Positions 1-8,511 of a stretch of DNA of 47,012 bases are shown one piece after another (positions within the stretch are counted from its first letter, which is position 1; every line of letters starts with the position of its first letter). Origin of the DNA: JAPUME01 sp964605715. Lineage in GTDB: Bacteria > Acidobacteriota > Terriglobia > UBA7540 > JAPUME01. Position numbers and translations under genes: made by a program. The notes under the pieces were generated by a model. That model searched no databases. It was given only the letters and a program-made list of their open reading frames with translations, and was not told the DNA's origin. Where the stretch lies: contig CAZSDV010000009.1 in assembly GCA_964605715.1 (NCBI GenBank), positions 1 through 47,012 on the forward strand, in the 5' to 3' direction.

Positions 1-403
1 GCGAGTTTTCTGTTCCTCGGTTCCAAAATAGACCAGGGGCAAAGTACCAATCGTCACATGCCCACCCATGGTGGCCGCAAAAGACGCATCAGCGCCAACT
101 GCCTCAGAAACAATCAGAGAAGTAATTTTATCGAGACCCAACCCACCGTAATCGATAGGGATATCAACTGCAGTAAGGCCTAGCTCCCCTGCACGGCGAA
201 GAAGCTCACGGGAAAGCTGATACTTTTGAGAGTGATCCTCCAGGTCTGCGATTCGCGGGAGAACTTCATGTTGGGNNNNNNNNNNTCAGTTTTTGTTGAT
301 CAGTCAGGTCTTCTGGCGTAAAAACCTCCTCTGGATGACGAGACTCTATGAGAAAACTCCCGCCTTTAATTGCTTTTGTAGTCGGGGTTAACATTCTGTC
401 CAT
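1..403 (-). CDS. Acyl-CoA dehydrogenase, N-terminal part (3' end outside window)
   Basis: FAD-dependent enzyme that introduces the first double bond of an acyl-CoA in beta-oxidation. My reading of the minus strand gives MDRMLTPTTKAIKGGSFLIE, then a PEEVFTPEDLTDQQKL segment. After the N-gap it continues EVLPRIADLEDHSQKYQLSR, GELGLTAVDIPIDYGGLGLD and SEAVGADASFAATMGGHVTI, the usual N-terminal and middle-domain pattern of the family. The KGGSFLIE...FTPED opening is like the FadE of Firmicute fadNAE operons. ATG at 403 is preceded by AGAGG; a second ATG lies at 394. The ten Ns at 276-285 do not keep the frame, and the family spacing suggests about 25-30 real bases are missing. The gene starts 20 bases after the stop of the binding lipoprotein and is probably co-transcribed with it. 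Family assignment is firm; chain-length specificity is unknown. Confidence 0.88.
276..285. other. Assembly gap (10 N) inside acyl-CoA dehydrogenase gene
   Basis: Ten Ns. The frame that encodes acyl-CoA dehydrogenase on both sides is not maintained across exactly ten bases, so the length is nominal. Confidence 0.95.
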
Positions 404-423
404 GGATGTTACCTCTGGGTTCT

Positions 424-1398
424 CTAGCGATGACCTATCTTCTCTCCTGGGTTAAGAAGATCGCGGATTGCGACTTCTTCAATATTTTCTCGTGTAGCCA
501 AAGTTGGAATCATGTCTATTCTTCGTTGGGGCCGACCACCATCCAGGCTATTCGCTAGAGTCATGAAGGCCTGGTAGCCCATTTTGAAAGGATCCTGGAG
601 GATCAGTGAGTCGATTACGCCTGCCCTGAGATCCTCCACGAGACTAGGAGAGGTATCAAATCCGATAATCTTCAACTTGCCGGCAACACCTCGAGATTTT
701 ACAGCTTGTGCCGCCCCTATAGTACCTGATTCATTTGAAGCAAAAATTCCATCCAGGCTAGGGTGAGCAGTAAGGATATCGGCCGCAACGGCCAGGGAAC
801 GTGCCCGATCTGACATTCCGTACTGGAAGGCAACCAGATTCAGGTCAGGAAATTCCCTAGCAAGCGTTTCCCGAAACCCTTCCTCGCGATCCAGCGTAGA
901 AGCACTGCCCGCCGTTACTCCGATCATTGCCACTCGCCCCTTACCCTCGAGAATTTTAGCCATTCTTCTTGCTCCCAAAACTCCTCCCCCATAATTATCT
1001 GTAGCCACAAAGGAAAGATAGTTTTCTGTGTTCGCACTAGAGTCAAAGATAGTCAAGGGAATTCCAGCCGCATTTACGCGATTAATGACTGGGACCAGCG
1101 CCTCACTATCACTAGGTGCCAGTAAAATTGCTTCTACTCGTCGGTTGATCATGTCATCCAAAATCTCAACCTGGCGAGCATAGTCAGTTTCCGTGGAGGG
1201 CGCATTCCAGTAAACCTCGAACCCAGACTCGCTAGCGGCGGTAAGGGCCCCGGCATGAACAGCCATCCAGAAAACGTGGGCCTGAGATTTTGGGACAACA
1301 CCGATGACTCGGCGAGACTCCCGACCACAAGAAGATAACGAAATTAGGATTCCTAATCCGATCAACAATCGGACACAACCAGGGATTGTTAGTTTCAT
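424..1398 (-). CDS. Periplasmic sugar-type substrate-binding lipoprotein (Peripla_BP_4)
   Basis: 324-residue type-I periplasmic binding protein of the ribose/LacI-like class. The N-terminus has a signal peptide with lipobox LSSC (Cys about residue 24), so the protein is probably lipid-anchored. The mature part starts RRVIGVVPKSQAHVFWMAV, followed by the repeating alpha/beta pattern with DDMINRRVEAILLAPSDSEA, a hinge-region IFDSSANTENYLSFVATDN and a C-terminal GIFASNESGTIGAAQAVKS/IIGFDTSPSLVEDL segment, all typical of the family. AAAGGAG lies about 12 bases upstream of ATG 1398. No matching permease or ATPase is in the window, and the gene sits between fadN and the acyl-CoA dehydrogenase gene. 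It may serve a transporter encoded elsewhere or act as a sensor ligand-binder; the ligand cannot be named from sequence. Confidence 0.88.
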   Translation of the reverse strand: MKLTIPGCVRLLIGLGILISLSSCGRESRRVIGVVPKSQAHVFWMAVHAGALTAASESGFEVYWNAPSTETDYARQVEILDDMINRRVEAILLAPSDSEALVPVINRVNAAGIPLTIFDSSANTENYLSFVATDNYGGGVLGARRMAKILEGKGRVAMIGVTAGSASTLDREEGFRETLAREFPDLNLVAFQYGMSDRARSLAVAADILTAHPSLDGIFASNESGTIGAAQAVKSRGVAGKLKIIGFDTSPSLVEDLRAGVIDSLILQDPFKMGYQAFMTLANSLDGGRPQRRIDMIPTLATRENIEEVAIRDLLNPGEKIGHR

Positions 1399-1453
1399 TA
1401 CTGCTTCAAGTCTCCTTTGAAAAATTATTACAAGACTAGCCTCACAAATTGCA

Positions 1454-1468
1454 AGGTGTCAAACACCT
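1454..1468 (-). promoter_or_regulatory. Inverted repeat (candidate operator) upstream of binding-protein gene
   Basis: AGGTGT-CAA-ACACCT, a perfect 6+6 inverted repeat, lies 56 bases before the start of the binding-protein gene. On the minus strand it contains TTGACA, so it could be an operator over a -35 box. No convincing -10 at the ideal spacing was found. Confidence 0.3.
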
Positions 1469-1565
1469 ACTCCACCAGATTATCTTTCATGACTCTATTC
1501 TCTAGCTGGGATACCAAAACTGTAGCGATTTAGCATATAGGAGCACTTGAGTAGGATACGTGCAA

Positions 1566-1588
1566 AAGAGATGCCCTTTAATAAGGGC
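1566..1588 (-). terminator. Possible terminator after fadN
   Basis: On the minus strand GCCCTT-ATTA-AAGGGC forms a 6-bp GC-rich stem with a 4-base loop, followed by ATCTCTTTTG. It lies about 25 bases after the fadN stop, upstream of the binding-protein gene. The T-tract is short, so it may only attenuate. Confidence 0.45.
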
Positions 1589-1612
1589 TCTGTCTTGCCT
1601 GAAGATTGAAGG

Positions 1613-4021
1613 TTAATTTCTAAGGGGTTTTCCGGTTTTCAGCATGTGTAGAATACGAGCCTCCGTTCGGGGTTCTCCGCAAAGGCTCAGGAATGCCTCC
1701 CGTTCCAAATCAAGCAAATACCCCTCGCTTACCGCTCGTTTTCCGGTCAACAATCCACCAGAGAGAATTCCAGCGAGTTTTGTTCCGACCACAACATCGT
1801 ATTCGCTAATGTACTCAGCTCGTCGCATCATAAAAAGACCTAGCTTTAATGCTGAAAAAACGGGCTCGCCAAATACGGGAATTTCTTTAGGAGGGTGTGG
1901 AGGCCGGTAGCCCCCCCGAACCAGCGAAAGCGCCTCTTGCTTCGCATCAGCCAGTAGTCGGTCGCGATTTAAACTGTAAGAATCATCGGCACGCAAAAAT
2001 CCAAGGCGTCGGGCATCCTCTCCGCTAGTCGAAATCCTGGCCATTCCAATTGTCTCAAAAACTTTCCTGATGTTCACCAACGGATCTGAATCTGTGGTGG
2101 AGGAAAGACCTTCGAGAGCTCGCAGGAGCATCTCCTTGACGCCGCCACCCCCAGGAATAAGCCCCACGCTGGCCTCAACCAACCCCATATAACTCTCCCC
2201 TGCAGCACGCACCCGAGCTGAATGGAGCGTTATTTCCATTCCTCCACCCAAAGTTAGCCCGAACGGTGCACACACCACTGGTTTCGTTGCGTACTTTAAC
2301 GAGGAGGTTATGTGCTGAAATGTGCGTACCATTCCGTCAATCTCTTCCCACTCTTCCTCCTGGATAGACAGCAACAAAAGTGTGAGATTGGCGCCGGCAG
2401 AAAAGCTTGCGGCATCGTTACCAATAACCAGTGCATCGAAATCCTTCGAAAGAAATTTTATTCCGGCTTGGATCATCTCTATCGTGTCAGCTCCAATGAT
2501 ATTCATCTTGGAATGAAATTCGAGACATAATATGCCGTCCCCCAGATCCACCAGGCTGGCCCCCGAGTTCTTTCGGATGCGCTTTCCATTAGCGTGGAGC
2601 GAAGAAAGGAAAATGACACCAGGGCTAACTTCAAGGGCTTGATATTGACCCTGCTTAAAATCAAAGTAAGATACCTGGCCCCTTGCTCGCTCATAGAACA
2701 TCTTTTTACCACTACTAAGGAGTCTTTCGACAAGAGCTGGAATAGGCTTGGCCTGCTTCACTAGTTGATCGGCCACCTTCTCGATCCCTGCCGCGTCAAA
2801 CAATTCAAATACTCCACACTCCCAACCAAATCCCCAGCGCATAGAGCGATCAATAGAGACGATGTCATCAGAAATTTCCGGTATGCAACTTGCCGTATAG
2901 TGGAAAATCTTGCCAAACATCGTGCGATAAAACTCACCAGTGCGGTCAGGTAAATTAAATAGTTCACTGAATCTTTGCGATACGTTCTCCATGCCACCAA
3001 TTGCTTCAAGGTGGGGTAGCTTGGGTTTCTGGCGTTGGCGATACTCAAATGATTTAAGATCAAGAGTTAGGATTTCACTTCTCCCTTTATTCCTGATCTT
3101 TTTGTAGAATCCTGAACCCGTCTTATCTCCGAGCAGTTTCCGGTCAACCATTTTCTCAACGAACGAAGGAAGCTGAAACATCTCCCGTTGCTCATCTTCA
3201 AGGACAGCACTATAGAGGTTGCGTCCTACCTCTAAAGCCAAGTCGACTCCTACTAGGTCTAGCATTCTAAATGTTGCAGATTTCGGGAAACCGATGACCG
3301 GACCCGTAAGCGTATCAATCTCTTCGATAGAGTAACCATGCTCAACCATGATGTTAAGTACACTCCCAGTAACATACGATCCAATTCGGTTGGCAATAAA
3401 ATTGGGAGTATCTTTTGCTATAACCACGCCCTTTCCTAAGACCTTGTCGGCAAACCCTGAGATGGCATCTACCACGCTAGGGAGGGTATGTCGCGTGGGA
3501 ATTAACTCGAAGAGCCGCATATACCGAGGGGGATTGAAAAAATGGGTTCCGAGCCAGTGGCGCTGAAAGTCTTCGTCCATGCCTTCAGCAAGGCTTGAAA
3601 GCGACAACCCGGAGGTGTTTGAGCTGATGATGGTACCAGGAGTTCTCAGCGCTGCTATCCGACTGAGCAAAGTCCGTTTGATTTTCCAGTCCTCAGCCAC
3701 CGCTTCAATGACCCAGTCGCAATCCTTAACCCAGTCTAAATGATCCTCAAAATTCCCAATACGAATCCGTCTTGCCATATCCGGTACAAAAAATGCTTCG
3801 GGGCGAGAATTCAGGGCTAATTCGATTCCTTGATGAGCGGGTCGGCTGCGAACCTGGGGGGATAGGAGCCTGAGACCTTTTTTGGCTTCAGGAAGGGAAA
3901 GTTCAGAAGGAGCCACATCCAACAAACAACAAGGAACACCTGCATTGACCAGGTGTGCAGCAATTCGCGAACCCATGGTTCCCGCACCCAGCACTGCCAC
4001 CTTTCGGAAGGAACGTTCCAT
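1613..4021 (-). CDS. fadN: FadN-type 3-hydroxyacyl-CoA dehydrogenase / enoyl-CoA hydratase
   Basis: 802-residue bifunctional beta-oxidation enzyme that hydrates enoyl-CoA and oxidises 3-hydroxyacyl-CoA with NAD. Domain order is dehydrogenase first, hydratase second, as in Bacillus FadN (YusL) and opposite to E. coli FadB. Visible: Rossmann motif GAGTMG (residues 12-17), SSNTSGLS (about 133), GTHFFNP with catalytic His160 and Glu172 in RLFELIP, the DTPNFIANRIG linker, and DLVGVDLALEVG of the C-terminal dehydrogenase domain. In the last third are crotonase features GGGMEITLHSARV and LVEASVGLIPGGGG, each carrying an expected catalytic Glu. Length fits FadN (about 790). The start follows the S46 peptidase stop by 54 bases. 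The usual thiolase partner (fadA) is not in the visible neighbourhood. Confidence 0.92.
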   Translation of the reverse strand: MERSFRKVAVLGAGTMGSRIAAHLVNAGVPCCLLDVAPSELSLPEAKKGLRLLSPQVRSRPAHQGIELALNSRPEAFFVPDMARRIRIGNFEDHLDWVKDCDWVIEAVAEDWKIKRTLLSRIAALRTPGTIISSNTSGLSLSSLAEGMDEDFQRHWLGTHFFNPPRYMRLFELIPTRHTLPSVVDAISGFADKVLGKGVVIAKDTPNFIANRIGSYVTGSVLNIMVEHGYSIEEIDTLTGPVIGFPKSATFRMLDLVGVDLALEVGRNLYSAVLEDEQREMFQLPSFVEKMVDRKLLGDKTGSGFYKKIRNKGRSEILTLDLKSFEYRQRQKPKLPHLEAIGGMENVSQRFSELFNLPDRTGEFYRTMFGKIFHYTASCIPEISDDIVSIDRSMRWGFGWECGVFELFDAAGIEKVADQLVKQAKPIPALVERLLSSGKKMFYERARGQVSYFDFKQGQYQALEVSPGVIFLSSLHANGKRIRKNSGASLVDLGDGILCLEFHSKMNIIGADTIEMIQAGIKFLSKDFDALVIGNDAASFSAGANLTLLLLSIQEEEWEEIDGMVRTFQHITSSLKYATKPVVCAPFGLTLGGGMEITLHSARVRAAGESYMGLVEASVGLIPGGGGVKEMLLRALEGLSSTTDSDPLVNIRKVFETIGMARISTSGEDARRLGFLRADDSYSLNRDRLLADAKQEALSLVRGGYRPPHPPKEIPVFGEPVFSALKLGLFMMRRAEYISEYDVVVGTKLAGILSGGLLTGKRAVSEGYLLDLEREAFLSLCGEPRTEARILHMLKTGKPLRN

Positions 4022-4075
4022 TAAACCTCTAGGGATACTTCAGGGAAATGCTTCCAGGGGGATGCTTCTAGTAGA

Positions 4076-6145
4076 TTAATTCCCTAATTCTCTAGCCAAA
4101 GCACCAGCATCGTAAATTTTCTCTAATGACTCCACCACAGCTGAAGTACTCACCGAGACGGCACGGGCCTGGACATCGGAAAAGGAAAATTCGTTTCCTA
4201 ATCCCTGGATATTGGAATCAAAAATGATCCCGACAACTTCCCCTTGGCGGCTAATTACGGGGCTGCCTGAATTGCCACCCGTAATATCATTCGTGCTGAT
4301 AAAATTGAAAGGGGTCTCCAGGTTTAACTGGCCCTTTCTCTCAACCCAACTTTCAGGAAGTTTCCAAGGATGCAGGTTTCCATGTTCTTCTGAACGCCTA
4401 TAGAGACCCCCAATGTTGGTGGTAACTGGAATTTTGCGACCGACCTCCCTGTAACCCTTGACTTTACCGTAAGTCATCCGCAACGTGAATGTTGCATCTG
4501 GATATCCTGTAACCCCATCTAGCTCCCGTATAGCCTGAAAAAGCTTGGCGGAACCTTGCCGTTTAAGTTCATCCGATTCTTCGACGATCTTCCTGAGATT
4601 ACGAGCCGCAGGATCAACAGTAATGGCTAGTTCAATCATTGGATCCTTGCTGCCACGTACCATTTGAATTCCCCCTGCAGCCAACTCTCTGCGAAAAGCG
4701 ATATCCTTCAGGCGAGTGTCTCGAACTAGCTCGTAGGCCTGCTCTCTAGGGCTTTTGCCAGCAAGTATCTGCTGGACTAGGTCATTATCCGCCCCCAGTG
4801 TCTCCACCAAAAGCTCCAGCGATTCTGAAAGGGTTGCCACTTCCAGGCTTTCGTAAATAGGCGCAGTAGAAAAAAGCAACTGTTCAAGTCTGGGAACGCT
4901 TTGATCAGTAAAACCTTGAAGCCGTTCAGCATTTGGCTTTTCCTTCTCCATTGTAAGTCGCAACAGCACTCGTGCCATATTGAACAGGTTGGAATAAAAT
5001 CCGTTGGCACGCTCAAGCATCCTCCATTTGTCGTAGCTTAGGTTACGGCCAAGCTCAGCGCTTTCAATATCATCCCAAGCGCTACCGTACCGGTTGTAAA
5101 GTTCCTTGCGACTTGCCAGTCTTGTCCGCAGGCTCTTTTCCGCCTCTTCCTTGGCTTGGATAAATCGGGGATCCTGTAGCTTTTGAAGGAAACCCATGTA
5201 AGCTTTCCGTGAGTTCTGAATGCGAAATAGCTCCTTGTCAGCGATACGAGCTTCCTCTACGCCTTCAGTGCTGAACTGCTGCAATGCAATCTCAAAGCGC
5301 CTCAGGATATTTAACAGTTGGGGATAAGCCGTATCCCTCAGGAACTTAACTGTCGCTACTGTCTCTAGCCGCTCCGTTCGCCCCGGATGACCAGTTACAA
5401 AAACTAACTCATTTTCCCGAACCGGAGTCCTCCGCCAGCGAAAAAATTCACTTGGTTTAACAGGCTGATTATTTTTGTAGGCACGGAAAAAAGCTACGTC
5501 CAAGACATAGCGCGGAAACTCAAAGTTATCCGGATCACCGCCAAAGCGGGCAATCTTTAGCTCGGGTAAAAATACCAACCGGACGTCCGTATATCTCTTG
5601 TAACAGTAGAGGTCGTACTGCGCACCGTGCCACAGCGTAACCATTTCACATTTAAATCCCGTTCGATCAGATTCCTCATTCTCTAGAGTGTTAATCACGG
5701 CCCGGCGGGCACGATTAGCTTCCTCCATGCCCATCTTAGAAGTCACCGAGGCTGCCACCTTTTCAGTTGCATGCTCGATAGTCTCCAACACATTTAACTC
5801 CAGATCAGGACACTTTTTTTCTAAGGCCCAGGTTGAGGCATAGAAACCATCTTCCACAATGTTTAGTCCCTCACTGCTTAATTTCTCTGCGCAATCCAGT
5901 CCTATGTGGTGATTGGTGAAAACTAGGCCCCGCGAAGAGACAAACGAGCCTGACCCGTTGGGGAACCGCACGGAAGCCTGTTGAATTAGCCGGCGCCAGT
6001 AAGGCGTAACGTTGAATGAATAGCGGCTTCGCAAAACCTCAACCGGTAAGCGATTTGGCAAAAACATGCCCTCTTCCGCTGGCAACGTAATCCCTCCAAT
6101 GAGGAGGAGTATCAACATAAGACCTATTTTTTTTGCTCTCCTCAC
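4076..6145 (-). CDS. S46 family serine peptidase (dipeptidyl-peptidase 7/11-like)
   Basis: 689-residue secreted exopeptidase that releases N-terminal dipeptides in the periplasm. The signal peptide covers about residues 1-22 (KKIGLMLILLLIGGITLPA). The chymotrypsin-like triad is visible: His in SSRGLVFTNHH (about 79-80), the Asp region GGDPDNFEFPRYVLDVAFFR, and Ser about 628 in GGNSGSPV. Between them lies the long alpha-helical insertion typical of S46. The usual length is about 700. The region deciding DPP7 versus DPP11 specificity (after IIFDSN) diverges from the sequences I know, so P1 preference is left open. It is followed by fadN after 54 bases and preceded by 213 bases, so it probably has its own promoter. 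Confidence 0.93.
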   Translation of the reverse strand: MRRAKKIGLMLILLLIGGITLPAEEGMFLPNRLPVEVLRSRYSFNVTPYWRRLIQQASVRFPNGSGSFVSSRGLVFTNHHIGLDCAEKLSSEGLNIVEDGFYASTWALEKKCPDLELNVLETIEHATEKVAASVTSKMGMEEANRARRAVINTLENEESDRTGFKCEMVTLWHGAQYDLYCYKRYTDVRLVFLPELKIARFGGDPDNFEFPRYVLDVAFFRAYKNNQPVKPSEFFRWRRTPVRENELVFVTGHPGRTERLETVATVKFLRDTAYPQLLNILRRFEIALQQFSTEGVEEARIADKELFRIQNSRKAYMGFLQKLQDPRFIQAKEEAEKSLRTRLASRKELYNRYGSAWDDIESAELGRNLSYDKWRMLERANGFYSNLFNMARVLLRLTMEKEKPNAERLQGFTDQSVPRLEQLLFSTAPIYESLEVATLSESLELLVETLGADNDLVQQILAGKSPREQAYELVRDTRLKDIAFRRELAAGGIQMVRGSKDPMIELAITVDPAARNLRKIVEESDELKRQGSAKLFQAIRELDGVTGYPDATFTLRMTYGKVKGYREVGRKIPVTTNIGGLYRRSEEHGNLHPWKLPESWVERKGQLNLETPFNFISTNDITGGNSGSPVISRQGEVVGIIFDSNIQGLGNEFSFSDVQARAVSVSTSAVVESLEKIYDAGALARELGN

Positions 6146-6327
6146 TTAATAAGTGCCTCCCTAATATTGAGATATCACTCGATGAAATGTCCTGCAACAA
6201 CCATAATCAACTACAGAACTGACCCTTTATGTTTAAGCTTGAAGCATTGGCCTACATTTCACTTGCCTCGGAATACTTCGAAAATATTGCAAAATCTAGC
6301 TCGAAGACCAGCATCAGCAAGCAAAAC

Positions 6328-6341
6328 ATCATTTAAATGAT
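6328..6341. repeat. 14-bp perfect palindrome downstream of the PpiD-like gene
   Basis: ATCATTTAAATGAT is fully palindromic. It lies 18 bases after the PpiD-like stop (minus strand), followed on that strand by GTTTTG. As RNA it would give a weak 5-bp stem; a protein site is equally possible. The rest of the 213-base gap to the S46 gene shows no clear element. Confidence 0.35.
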
Positions 6342-6358
6342 TTATGCTCAACCAGCTG

Positions 6359-8284
6359 CTACTGGTAGGAGGAAAGGAGGGTTGCTATTGCCTGAGGATA
6401 GCGAACCAGCTCACCGGCAATCTCAAGCTGTCGCAAAAGGCTCTGTCGATGCAGCTCGTAAGCCAAAGACCGCTTCCGAGCTGACAAATCCTCCTTCAAG
6501 GTTTCCTTCTGCTCATTCAGGCCCGCTTCATCGGCTGCCTGACGCTTTGAAATCTCAAACACCGTGGTATTGTCGCCCGCTTTAACTGCCTTGCTGAACT
6601 CGCCTTCTTTGAGTAGAAAAACCTGTCCCAACGAGGCAGCCGAACCAAGGTCCTCTAAATATTCATTGCGCGTAAACAATTCGCTCCGTGTCCACTTCAG
6701 TCGGAGAGCGCGAGCCGCCTTCTTAAAATTACCCATCTTCTCAGCCCGAGCAGCTAGTTCCTCTGCTCGCTCTCTCGCCAATACTACGGACTGCTCAGCG
6801 CGATAGTCTTGTTCCACTTGTGGTCGGACTTGATCAAGGGTAGGTAGGTGTTCCTCTGCTCGCTCAATCAACTGGACAATCACCCTTCCCTTCGGGACTG
6901 AAACAACAGTTCCCACTTCTCCTTTCGAAAGACGGAATACAAGGTCATGTACATTACTTTCGGTGCCTAGGTCCGGTACGGCTTGGCCATAACGGAAAAG
7001 CGGGGTTTCGTGCACCTGCAAACCAAGTTCTGCTGCTACCTCCGAGAAAGTGGTTGGTTTCGCCCGTAACGCCCTCTCTACTTGGCCAGCTAGAGCTCCT
7101 AATAGGGCATTCCGTTTTTGTTCCTCCAAGATGGGCCTAAGGCGATCCTGCACCTGTTCAAAGCTTTCTAGGTGGGCTTTCTGTCTTTCAGACACTTTCA
7201 AGATGTGGAACCCATAAGTAGTTTTGATCAGGTCGCTAACCGTGTCCGGCTTCAACGTGAAGGCTACCTGCTCAAATTCTGTGACCGTTTGGCCGCGATA
7301 TATCCATCCCAGATCCCCGCCGGATTCAGCTGTAGCATCCTCAGAATACTTCTCGGCAAGCCTGGAAAAATCCGAGCCGGTACGCGCCTGCTTGAGGACA
7401 TCGCTTGCTTTCTTTTCTGCAATAGCTACTTCCTCTTCGGACTGACCCAGCGTGCGAAATAGTATATGGCTAACCTGGGCTCGCTCTTGCACCCGAAACT
7501 CATCGAGGCGTCCCCTGTAATATTTTCGGATTTCACCTTCTGTTAGCTCCGCCTCGGCTCGGACACGGTCCGGCTCAACAAGAACATAATTAATCCGTCG
7601 TTGTTCGGGAACGCTATACTTCTCTTGATTTTCCGAAAAATAGACTGACAATTGAGCCGCATCAATTTTCACTGCCTGTAAGTACCGGCTCGGATCAAAC
7701 AAAACATAATTGATCTGCACCCTATCATTGCGGCGATGAAACTCTTCTTGTACTTCAACGTCAGTCACCTTAAGACCATCACTCAAAACCCAACGCAACT
7801 TATCGAGCAGGAGAGATTCGCGCATTTGGGCTTCAAATTCTGGAACGGTCATCCGTGACTGTGATTGGACAATTTGCTCATACTGGTCTATTCCAATAAA
7901 GCTTCCTCCCGGATAGAGCCAGCGAAGAGTCCGTAAGTAGGCAGTCAATTCATCGTTTGAAACGGTCAATCCAAGTCGGCGAGCTTCATCAGCACCCACG
8001 TACCGAAAGAGTAATTCATCGAGGACCCTGGGAACAAACTGTGCCCGTGCGGTCGGGTTACGGCCAAGCTGACTTCCTCGAAACTGCGCATCAAGGGCCC
8101 GCTGAACGTGGAGAACCGTTACCTCTTCACCCCTATATTCCGCCAACGTGCCCCGTTGCGTCGCACCCGTATTGGCCGACGGCAGCGGTGCTAAGGAAAT
8201 AACCAGAGCTGCGCTGATAAACACCAGTATAAAACCCACGAAAAACTTCTTCAGGCGTCCTTTTCTTCGAAAAAGATTAAACAT
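6359..8284 (-). CDS. PpiD/SurA-like peptidyl-prolyl cis-trans isomerase
   Basis: 641-residue membrane-anchored periplasmic foldase. A short basic cytoplasmic N-terminus (FRRKGRLKKF) is followed by one membrane segment (about residues 14-32). Next comes a SurA-N/PpiD-N chaperone region (about 45-200) and a parvulin rotamase domain (about 268-366) with VSHILFRT, DFSRLAEKYSEDATAESGGD, LGW and TTYGFHILKV. The C-terminal part (about 370-600) repeats a second, degenerate parvulin-like fold, as in PpiD. It probably helps outer-membrane and secreted proteins fold after Sec export. The stop lies 213 bases from the S46 peptidase start. PpiD rather than SurA is favoured by the uncleaved-looking anchor and the length (E. 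coli PpiD 623). Confidence 0.9.
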   Translation of the reverse strand: MFNLFRRKGRLKKFFVGFILVFISAALVISLAPLPSANTGATQRGTLAEYRGEEVTVLHVQRALDAQFRGSQLGRNPTARAQFVPRVLDELLFRYVGADEARRLGLTVSNDELTAYLRTLRWLYPGGSFIGIDQYEQIVQSQSRMTVPEFEAQMRESLLLDKLRWVLSDGLKVTDVEVQEEFHRRNDRVQINYVLFDPSRYLQAVKIDAAQLSVYFSENQEKYSVPEQRRINYVLVEPDRVRAEAELTEGEIRKYYRGRLDEFRVQERAQVSHILFRTLGQSEEEVAIAEKKASDVLKQARTGSDFSRLAEKYSEDATAESGGDLGWIYRGQTVTEFEQVAFTLKPDTVSDLIKTTYGFHILKVSERQKAHLESFEQVQDRLRPILEEQKRNALLGALAGQVERALRAKPTTFSEVAAELGLQVHETPLFRYGQAVPDLGTESNVHDLVFRLSKGEVGTVVSVPKGRVIVQLIERAEEHLPTLDQVRPQVEQDYRAEQSVVLARERAEELAARAEKMGNFKKAARALRLKWTRSELFTRNEYLEDLGSAASLGQVFLLKEGEFSKAVKAGDNTTVFEISKRQAADEAGLNEQKETLKEDLSARKRSLAYELHRQSLLRQLEIAGELVRYPQAIATLLSSYQ

Positions 8285-8407
8285 AAATACACCTGCTCCA
8301 TTATACGAAGCTCATGCCGACGCCGCAACAGCTCCCTCAGAAGAACGGCCTATAATCCAGATCTCCTACCTACGTGTCTGCAGGTATTCACCTTAAACCG
8401 TTCCATC

Positions 8408-8436
8408 TTGTATTTTCTTGGGACGACACTTATGAT
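8408..8436 (+). promoter_or_regulatory. Predicted promoter of outer-membrane protein gene
   Basis: TTGTAT (8408-8413) and TATGAT (8431-8436) are separated by 17 bases. The -10 matches consensus at five of six positions; the -35 is weak. The start site would fall near 8443, on the palindromes described next. Confidence 0.45.
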
Positions 8437-8442
8437 GTAAGA

Positions 8443-8468
8443 TTAAATTATAATTTAAGCTAGCTTAA
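8443..8468. promoter_or_regulatory. Two overlapping perfect palindromes (candidate operator)
   Basis: TTAAATTATAATTTAA (8443-8458) and TTAAGCTAGCTTAA (8455-8468) are both perfect palindromes and share a TTAA. They lie 44 bases before the outer-membrane protein gene, at the predicted transcription start. They may be paired dimer sites for a repressor. Confidence 0.45.
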
Positions 8469-8511
8469 GTCTATTTTCAGGTAAAAGGCGGAAAGAAAAA
8501 TACCCGTAAAC

